From positions 1 to 6,504 of the forward strand of contig JAIRRG010000082.1 in the NCBI GenBank assembly GCA_031256095.1: DNA of 6,504 nt, written 5' to 3'. Both the position numbers and the translations under genes were made by a program. Within the stretch, counting starts at the first letter, position 1. Each line of letters begins with the position of its first letter. The notes beneath the pieces were generated by a model that was given only the letters and a program-made list of their open reading frames with translations, made no database searches and had not been told where the DNA came from. Shown piece by piece: positions 1-5,500 of the stretch. This DNA comes from Desulfobulbaceae bacterium. Its GTDB lineage: Bacteria; Desulfobacterota; Desulfobulbia; Desulfobulbales; Desulfocapsaceae.

Positions 1-402
1 TGGCGGCAAGCCATGGGCATGGCTGCCCCCTTGCCGCCCGACCTGGCTCCGGAGACGGCACGGTTGCAATTGCGCCACCGCTGGCGGCGGCCTGACGGCA
101 CGCAAGGAGCCTTCGTCAACGCCATTGGTTTGATTCAGGAAAACAGCATTGCCATGGGCCGCGACCCACGGCTGGCCCGGCCCGCCGATATGTTTTTTTA
201 CGACCAGGGCGAGGCCCAGCACTTAATGTTATGGACAGGCAAACTTGTGGTCTATCATAACGGCGCGACACCGACACCGGAAGATAACGGCCTACGAGCC
301 GTGCCCCTGAACGAACTGCGCCGCTGGCCAGATACACGCTGGCGTCCCGTGCAAGAAAATCCGAATTTTATCGGCGTGTTTTCCTTGGCTTTTTTGCGGT
401 GA
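1..402 (+). CDS. DUF1175 family (YfaT-like) protein, 5'-truncated by window edge
   Basis: Only the C-terminal 133 codons are visible. The frame is open from base 1 (Trp-Arg-Gln-Ala) through the ATG at 13, so that ATG is probably internal; family members are about 200 residues with an N-terminal export signal. The match rests on the C-terminal half: a Pro-Ala-Asp-Met-Phe-Phe-Tyr-Asp-Gln-Gly segment, then Gln-His-Leu-Met-Leu-Trp, Val-Tyr-His-Asn-Gly, Asp-Thr-Arg-Trp-Arg-Pro, and a closing Asn-Pro-Asn-Phe-Ile-Gly-Val. I recognise this pattern from YfaT/DUF1175 proteins. The function is unknown. The strand-His-strand layout (His codon at 220-222) resembles NlpC/P60-like papain folds, but the nucleophile region would lie upstream of the window, so enzymatic activity is inference. 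In E. coli this gene directly precedes yfaS; here the A2M gene follows two genes later. G+C is about 60%. Confidence 0.82.
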   Translation, partial: WRQAMGMAAPLPPDLAPETARLQLRHRWRRPDGTQGAFVNAIGLIQENSIAMGRDPRLARPADMFFYDQGEAQHLMLWTGKLVVYHNGATPTPEDNGLRAVPLNELRRWPDTRWRPVQENPNFIGVFSLAFLR

Positions 403-421
403 GCGCCGCCGGGTGGAAAGG

Positions 422-919
422 ATGAACAAGCTACTTATTGAAATGACAGCTTATTGCGGCCTGTTTTGCCGCGATTGCCTCAGATATGAGAGTGAAGTCA
501 TTGATAAAGCGAAATCGCTTTTAAGCGCGCTCGAAGAGAGAAAATTTGACCAATATGCTGAAGCGAAAATGCAATTTGATAGTTCTTTTGAGGATTATCC
601 TCTTTTTATTGTTCTATTAAAAAAGATAATAGCCTTAGAGTGCAAAAAATCTTGCAGACAAGGTGGCGGCTGTTCCGCTTTTGATTGCCCAATACTCAAG
701 TGTTGCCTTGAAAAACAGTATGAGGGCTGCTGGCAATGCGAGCGCTTAACCGATTGTGATAAATTTGATTTTTTGAAACCATTTCACGGAGAAAACCCAC
801 AAAAGAATTGCATTGATTTACGGAATAATGGATTTGATAATTTTGATTTGAGGAAACGAGCGTTTTATGTTTGGGATGAAAGGCCGGGAATGAATTATAA
901 AAATAGCAAGAAGCCCTAA
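422..919 (+). CDS. Cys-rich DUF3795-type protein, AT-rich
   Basis: This encodes a 165-residue protein with 13 cysteines. An N-terminal Ala-Tyr-Cys-Gly-Leu-Phe-Cys-x-x-Cys motif (Cys12, 16, 19) is followed by a second cluster at Cys74, 78, 84, 89, 94, 95, 103, 106 and 112, then Phe-Leu-Lys-Pro-Phe-His-Gly. This is the pattern of the DUF3795 family, which has no established function; the Cys pairs suggest metal binding (inference). No signal peptide or membrane segment is seen, so it is probably cytoplasmic, unlike its exported neighbours. I chose the ATG at 422, with GGTGG at 412-416 as ribosome binding site. An in-frame GTG at 413 would add three residues but has no good site upstream. G+C is about 38% over 421-900, falling to 27-32% in places, against about 60% in the gene before. 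This suggests acquisition from a low-GC source. It starts 19 bases after the DUF1175 stop. Confidence 0.8.
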   Translation: MNKLLIEMTAYCGLFCRDCLRYESEVIDKAKSLLSALEERKFDQYAEAKMQFDSSFEDYPLFIVLLKKIIALECKKSCRQGGGCSAFDCPILKCCLEKQYEGCWQCERLTDCDKFDFLKPFHGENPQKNCIDLRNNGFDNFDLRKRAFYVWDERPGMNYKNSKKP

Positions 920-934
920 CCCATACTCAAAACC

Positions 935-940
935 AGGAGA
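935..940 (+). promoter_or_regulatory. Ribosome binding site of the Sel1 lipoprotein gene
   Basis: The sequence AGGAGA lies seven bases upstream of the ATG at 948. It is the best Shine-Dalgarno match near any start of this gene and favours 948 over the in-frame ATGs at 1005, 1014 and 1017, which lack a comparable site. Confidence 0.7.
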
Positions 941-947
941 TTACCAA

Positions 948-2474
948 ATGATTTCCGAGATTTCCGACATCTTTGACCAAGACGACAAGACCATCAAAGC
1001 GGCGATGAAATCCATGATGATATGGAGGAAGCCAAAAAACCTGATAGCATTGCTCGCCGCATTTTCTTTGCTGGCTTGCGCAACTGCCCCTTCTTTGAGG
1101 CAGGCGACGGAACAGGGAAACCAAGATATTCAAACCGCGCACGCGACCGCGAAAAACCGGTCCGCCCATGTCTCGCCAGCGCGGGATTTCGAAGCAGTGA
1201 AAGGCGCCGCGGGAAAAGGAGACGCGGAAGCGCAATACCACCTTGGAGCGATATACGCCAGAGGTCAGGAAGTTCCGAAAAACGATGCCGAAGCCGTCAA
1301 GTGGTACATAAAAGCGGCGGAACAAGGATATGCGACCGCTCAATATCGGCTGGGAGTAATGTACGCCAATGGCCGGGGCGTTGCGCAAAATGATGCCGAG
1401 GCCATGAAGTGGTATCGCTTGGCGGCGAATCAAGGAAATGCCAAAGCCCAAAATAACCTTGGAGCGATGTACGGCAACGGTCATGGCGTCACGCAGGACG
1501 ATGCCGAAGCTATGAAATGGTACACAAAAGCGGCGGAACAAGGAAATGCGATAGCCGAACATAACCTCGGATTCATGCACAGCTCCGGTTCAGGCATAGC
1601 GAAGGACGACGCCGAAGCCGTGAAATGGTACACGAAAGCGGCGGAGCAGGGAGATGCGATAGCCCAACACAACCTCGGCGTCATGTACGAAAATGGCCGG
1701 GGCGTCAAACACAGTGATATCGAGGCCATGAAATGGTATCGCCTGGCGGCGGCTCAGGGCGATGGCAAAGCCCAAAATAATCTTGGAACGATGTATGCCG
1801 CTGGTCAAGGCGTCGCGCAAGACAATGTCGAGGCCGTGAAATGGTATCGCCTAGCGGCGGATCAAAAAGATACAAATGCCCAAAATAACCTTGGCTGGAT
1901 GTATGACCGAGGTCAAGGCGTCATGCAGGATAGTGTCGAAGCGGTGAAATGGTATCGTCTGGCGGCGGATCAGGGCGATGCGAGTGGCCAAAATAATCTG
2001 GGATGGATGTACAAAAATGGCCGGGGTGTCGCGCGGGATGCCGCCGAGGCCGTGAAATGGTATCGCCTGGCGGCGAATCAAGGGAACGCCGATGCCGAAA
2101 ATAACCTCGGACTGATGTACTATGTGGGTGAAGGGGTCGAACAGGATATGATCGAAGCCACCAAATGGTACACGAAAGCGGCGATTCAGGGAAACACCGA
2201 TGCCGCAGGCAATATCAGTTTGGTAATCTTGCATTTTGCCGCCGATGTTATGGCGACCGCCAACGCGGAAAGCCAGGAAGATACGCCAACGTGGCATGAG
2301 GACAGCAAAAAGCCATCGAAATCGCCAAAAACACCTGCGAAGCCGCCCGACATGTCCCCGGCAATGAAAAATGCTCACGAGCCTCCAAGGCCCAGCGCAT
2401 CCTCGGTGGAAAATACGAGGAACGAAGCGCCTCCGCCAAAGGATACGACCGTGCATCGTTTTAAGTGGAATTGA
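948..2474 (+). CDS. Sel1-repeat (SLR/TPR-like) lipoprotein
   Basis: This encodes a 508-residue protein. A hydrophobic stretch from Leu32 ends in the lipobox Leu-Leu-Ala-Cys (41-44), preceded by Arg27, Lys28 and Lys30: a lipoprotein signal peptide. Ala at +2 after the Cys predicts Lol sorting to the outer membrane rather than retention in the inner membrane. Residues 95-418 are nine tandem 36-residue Sel1 repeats, each built around Leu-Gly-x-Met-Tyr, Gly-x-Gly-Val and Glu-Ala-x-Lys-Trp-Tyr, with a degenerate tenth unit after 419. Sel1 arrays form alpha-solenoids that scaffold protein-protein contacts; the partner here is unknown. Residues 447-508 are a low-complexity tail with 13 prolines. The start at 948 is supported by its ribosome binding site, but it gives an unusually long acidic leader of about 23 residues before the normal-looking signal (Met24 at 1017). 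The A2M gene begins 12 bases downstream, so co-expression is likely and a shared envelope role is plausible but unproven. Confidence 0.88.
   Translation: MISEISDIFDQDDKTIKAAMKSMMIWRKPKNLIALLAAFSLLACATAPSLRQATEQGNQDIQTAHATAKNRSAHVSPARDFEAVKGAAGKGDAEAQYHLGAIYARGQEVPKNDAEAVKWYIKAAEQGYATAQYRLGVMYANGRGVAQNDAEAMKWYRLAANQGNAKAQNNLGAMYGNGHGVTQDDAEAMKWYTKAAEQGNAIAEHNLGFMHSSGSGIAKDDAEAVKWYTKAAEQGDAIAQHNLGVMYENGRGVKHSDIEAMKWYRLAAAQGDGKAQNNLGTMYAAGQGVAQDNVEAVKWYRLAADQKDTNAQNNLGWMYDRGQGVMQDSVEAVKWYRLAADQGDASGQNNLGWMYKNGRGVARDAAEAVKWYRLAANQGNADAENNLGLMYYVGEGVEQDMIEATKWYTKAAIQGNTDAAGNISLVILHFAADVMATANAESQEDTPTWHEDSKKPSKSPKTPAKPPDMSPAMKNAHEPPRPSASSVENTRNEAPPPKDTTVHRFKWN
1068..1079 (+). other. Lipobox of the Sel1 lipoprotein
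   Basis: These bases encode Leu-Leu-Ala-Cys, with the lipidated Cys44 codon at 1077-1079. The lipobox closes a hydrophobic run of about 12 residues that follows basic residues, and Ala-Thr-Ala follows the Cys. Signal peptidase II would cleave just before the Cys. Confidence 0.82.
1230..2201 (+). repeat. Tandem 108-bp repeat array (nine units) encoding Sel1 repeats
   Basis: Nine consecutive in-frame units of exactly 108 bp each encode 36 residues, with no indels between units. Two subtypes are interleaved, judged by the residues after Lys-Trp-Tyr: Thr-Lys-Ala-Ala (units 3, 4, 9; unit 1 has Ile-Lys) and Arg-Leu-Ala-Ala (units 2, 5, 6, 7, 8). DNA identity is patchy: a 23-base stretch is exact between units 6 and 8 (1830-1852 and 2046-2068, 216 bp apart), while the variable positions have diverged. 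The array therefore looks older than a recent expansion. Confidence 0.93.
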
Positions 2475-2479
2475 GGTGG
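2473..2479 (+). promoter_or_regulatory. Ribosome binding site of the A2M gene
   Basis: GAGGTGG overlaps the stop codon of the Sel1 gene and sits seven bases before the ATG at 2487. The overlap with the upstream stop suggests translational coupling of the two genes. Confidence 0.55.
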
Positions 2480-2486
2480 TAATCCC

Positions 2487-2561
2487 ATGATCAATCGCGC
2501 CAGCTTGTTGTCATTCGTCCTCCTGCTATTGGCCATCACTGCCCCGCTGCCCAGCCAGGCG
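2487..2561 (+). other. Sec signal peptide of the A2M protein (non-lipoprotein)
   Basis: Residues 1-25 have a short positive n-region, a Leu-rich core and a Ser-Gln-Ala signal peptidase I site followed by Ala-Leu-Pro-Trp. No Cys lies near the cleavage site, unlike the lipid-anchored YfhM type of bacterial A2M. Confidence 0.8.
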
Positions 2562-5500
2562 GCGCTTCCCTGGTACACACCAACCGCCGGCTCGCCCTTT
2601 TTTGTCCTCACCGACAAGCAATTCGGCCCGGACGAGGACGCCCTCTTGCGGCTGGAATTGCCTTACAAGGAGGCGGCGTCCGAATATGGCGGCGTTGACG
2701 TCAGGCTTTACCGTATCGACAAGCCGCTCGATTTTCTTAAACGGCAAAAAAACCCGCACCGCATCGAGACCAGCGCCAACCCGCAGATGAGCAGCATGGC
2801 CAATACCCTGTCATATTTGTGGGCGGGCGCCTGGAACAACTCGCGGCTGGCCTGGCGGGATATTTTTGCCAGTAAAATCCGCGCCTCGGTGACGGCCACG
2901 GCCCCAGCCCTGCGCACCCGCTTCGCCGAACCCAACTACCGCCCAGTGCCGCAGTTCGCGCCCCTGCCAGGTTTTTCCTTACAGCGCGAATTTCGTTATC
3001 CCTTGCAAGGAGCTGAAAATATCCCGGTGCCAGGAGCCAAGTTGCAGGGGTCGAGCAGTAATTTTCTGCCGAAAAATGAAGGCAATTTTTATATCCCGCT
3101 GGGCCAACTGCCGCCCGGCCTCTATCTGGCCGAAGCGATGCTGGGGGCGCACCGCGCCGTCACCCTGGTCTTTGTCGCCGATACTGTCGCTATCACCAAA
3201 TTATCGTCAGGCGAGATGCTGTTATGGACCGCGAACCGGCGCAGCGGCCAGCCGGTCGCGGGCGCCAATATCCAGTGGACCGATGGCCTGGGTGTACTGG
3301 CCTCCGGCAAAACCGATGCCCAGGGGCTCTTGACGCTCGCTCACCTCAGCCCGGAACGCACCTATATTTTGGGCGAGGACGCCGCCGGCGGTGTCTTTGT
3401 TTCAGAGAATTTCTATTACGACAGCGAGATATACGCCACCAAACTCTACGCCGTCACCGACCGGCCCCTGTACCGGCCCGGTGATTTCGTCTCCTTCAAG
3501 TGCTTTGCCCGCACCTACCAGGCGGCAACGCGCTCGGTCCCGGCCAAGGCTGCCGATATTGGCGTCGATATTTACGACCCACAGGGCAGCCAGATTTGGC
3601 ATGGTCAGGTGGCGCTTTCGCCAGAAAAGGGCGGAGCCTCGCTTTTCCGCCTGCCGGAAAATGCCATGGCTGGCGGCTACGAAATGCGCCTGCGCTATGA
3701 GGGCGATGTCTATTCCGCCGCTTTCCGCGTCGCCGAATATGTCAAACCGCATTTCGAGATCACGGTGACGCCTGACAAAGCGGTATTCAAGACTGGCGAC
3801 AAGGTGGAAGGAAGCATCCATCTGGCCTATCCCGGCGGCGACCCGGTGGCGAAGGCGACGGTGGACCTGACGGTACGGGCGCAGAAACTGACCATGACCC
3901 AAGGGGAATTGCGCTACGGCGGCCTGTTCCCGATTGAACTCAGCACCGCCATCCTGACAACCGATGATAAAGGCGAAGCCCGCTTTTCTTTGCCGGCGGC
4001 CAAGGAACCGTCACGGCTGATCCTGACACTTCTTGCCACCGATGGCGCGGCGTATCGCGTCCGGGCCTCCCGTGAACTGTTGGTGGAACGGGCCAAGGCG
4101 GCCTGGCGGCTGCTATCGGAACGCAAATTCTCAAAACCTGGTGAAAACCTCACCCTGCGCCTGGAAGCGGAAGAGGACGGCGCTTCGCCGCCAGCAAGCT
4201 GGGAAATCATCCGGCTAGAAAATCAGAAAAAGACCACTGGCCCCTTCGACCCAACGGCGCGGGAATGGCGGCTGGCCTTCGATCAGCCCGGCTCGTATTC
4301 GCTGAGTATGCGCGACAAGGATGGCAACCTGGTGGCCGCCGCCGCCCACTGGGTCAGCGGCGATGGCCTGCAAGTCATCCCCGGCGTCATCGAGATGGTG
4401 ACCGATAAAGAGCGTTATAAGCCTGGCGAAACGGCGGAGGTGCTGGTCAGCTTTTCCGAACCGGTCGATGAAGCGCTTTTGACCCTGGAGCGTGATAAGG
4501 TCGAACGGACGGCGCTGCTATCGCACGCGGCGGATGCCGGTTGGCTAAAGGCCGAACGCCTGGCCCCGAATCAGTGGAAGCTAAAGGTGCCGGTAGAGGA
4601 TGGTTATGCCCCGAATATCACGCTGTCGGCGGTCTATGTGAAAAACGGCGAATACGTCTTTCAAAACGCCGGCATCGTCGCCGAGACGCCACGCATTGAG
4701 CTGACCATCTCGCCCTCAGTCCAGGTGGCCAAGCCCGGCGATACGGTAACGGTGGACATTGCCGCCAGCTACCGCGGCCAACCGGCGCGGGCCATGCTGA
4801 CGGTGTCGGTGGTCGATGAGATGATCTACGCCCTGCAAGCGGAAATTGCCCCAGAGATCGGCGAATTTTTTCAGCATATCCGCCGCAATAACGTCCGCAC
4901 CGGCGCCAGCCTGAGCTTTATCACCTACGATCAGGCCGTTGATTACAGCGGCAAAGGCAAACCACCGGCCCGGCATCAGTACAACGAACGCGGCGTCAAG
5001 GTGCTGGAGCGCGCCCGCCGCGACGATATCGACACCGCCGCCTGGTTGCCGACGCTGCTTACCGGCGATGATGGCCATGCATCTTTTTCCTTCCGCATGC
5101 CCGACGCCCTGTCACGGTGGCGAATCACAGCCCGTGCCGTCACCCTGGCTCAACCTGCCGGACAAAACGATTTGGCTTACGGCCAGAAGACCGGCTTTAT
5201 CCGTTCCGACAAAGCCATCTACAGCAAATGGACAGCGCCAACCTGGCTGCGCCAGGGCGATGCCCCCATTGCCTCGCTGGCTCTGTTTAATAATGGCGAC
5301 AGTGACCGTCAGGCTGAGGTCATTCTATGGCTGGGCGACCAGGAATCGCGGCAAAAGGTGACGCTCGCCCGCGGCGTCACCTATCTGCCCTTTGCCCTAC
5401 CCTCTTTCTCCGGCACGCGACAAGCGCGCCTGGAAGTGCGGCAAGACGGCATGGTCGCCGATGCCCTCGACACGGCTGTAACCGCCAATTCTCCGCGCTG

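Noticed and set aside
413..421. GTG at 413 as the start of the DUF3795 gene
   Set aside because: It adds only three residues, has no purine-rich site at the right distance, and would leave the GGTGG at 412-416 unused for the ATG at 422.
843..871. TTGATT, 17 bases, TATGTT: a possible sigma-70 promoter ahead of the Sel1 gene
   Set aside because: Each hexamer matches only four of six consensus bases, and the DNA is AT-rich coding sequence where such matches occur by chance. It stays possible but unsupported.
927..1580. A 217-residue antisense reading frame, and similar antisense frames at 1590-1820 and 1851-2456
   Set aside because: They lie opposite the 108-bp Sel1 repeats and repeat with the same period, so they are reflections of the array rather than genes. 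None has a convincing start site.
1230..2201. Regular repeats that could suggest a CRISPR array
   Set aside because: The period is 108 bp with no spacer pattern, and every unit is in frame and encodes a Sel1 repeat.
403..2486. Target-site duplication or inverted repeats bounding the inserted genes
   Set aside because: Only a shared GGTGG (412-416 and 2475-2479) was seen, which is explained as ribosome binding sites. No transposase, integrase or longer repeat is present.
3402..3902. Antisense reading frame of 166 residues inside the A2M gene, plus others at 4716-5078 and 5381-5851
   Set aside because: The + strand here encodes continuous, recognisable A2M domains. High G+C makes long antisense frames common, and these show no family motif.
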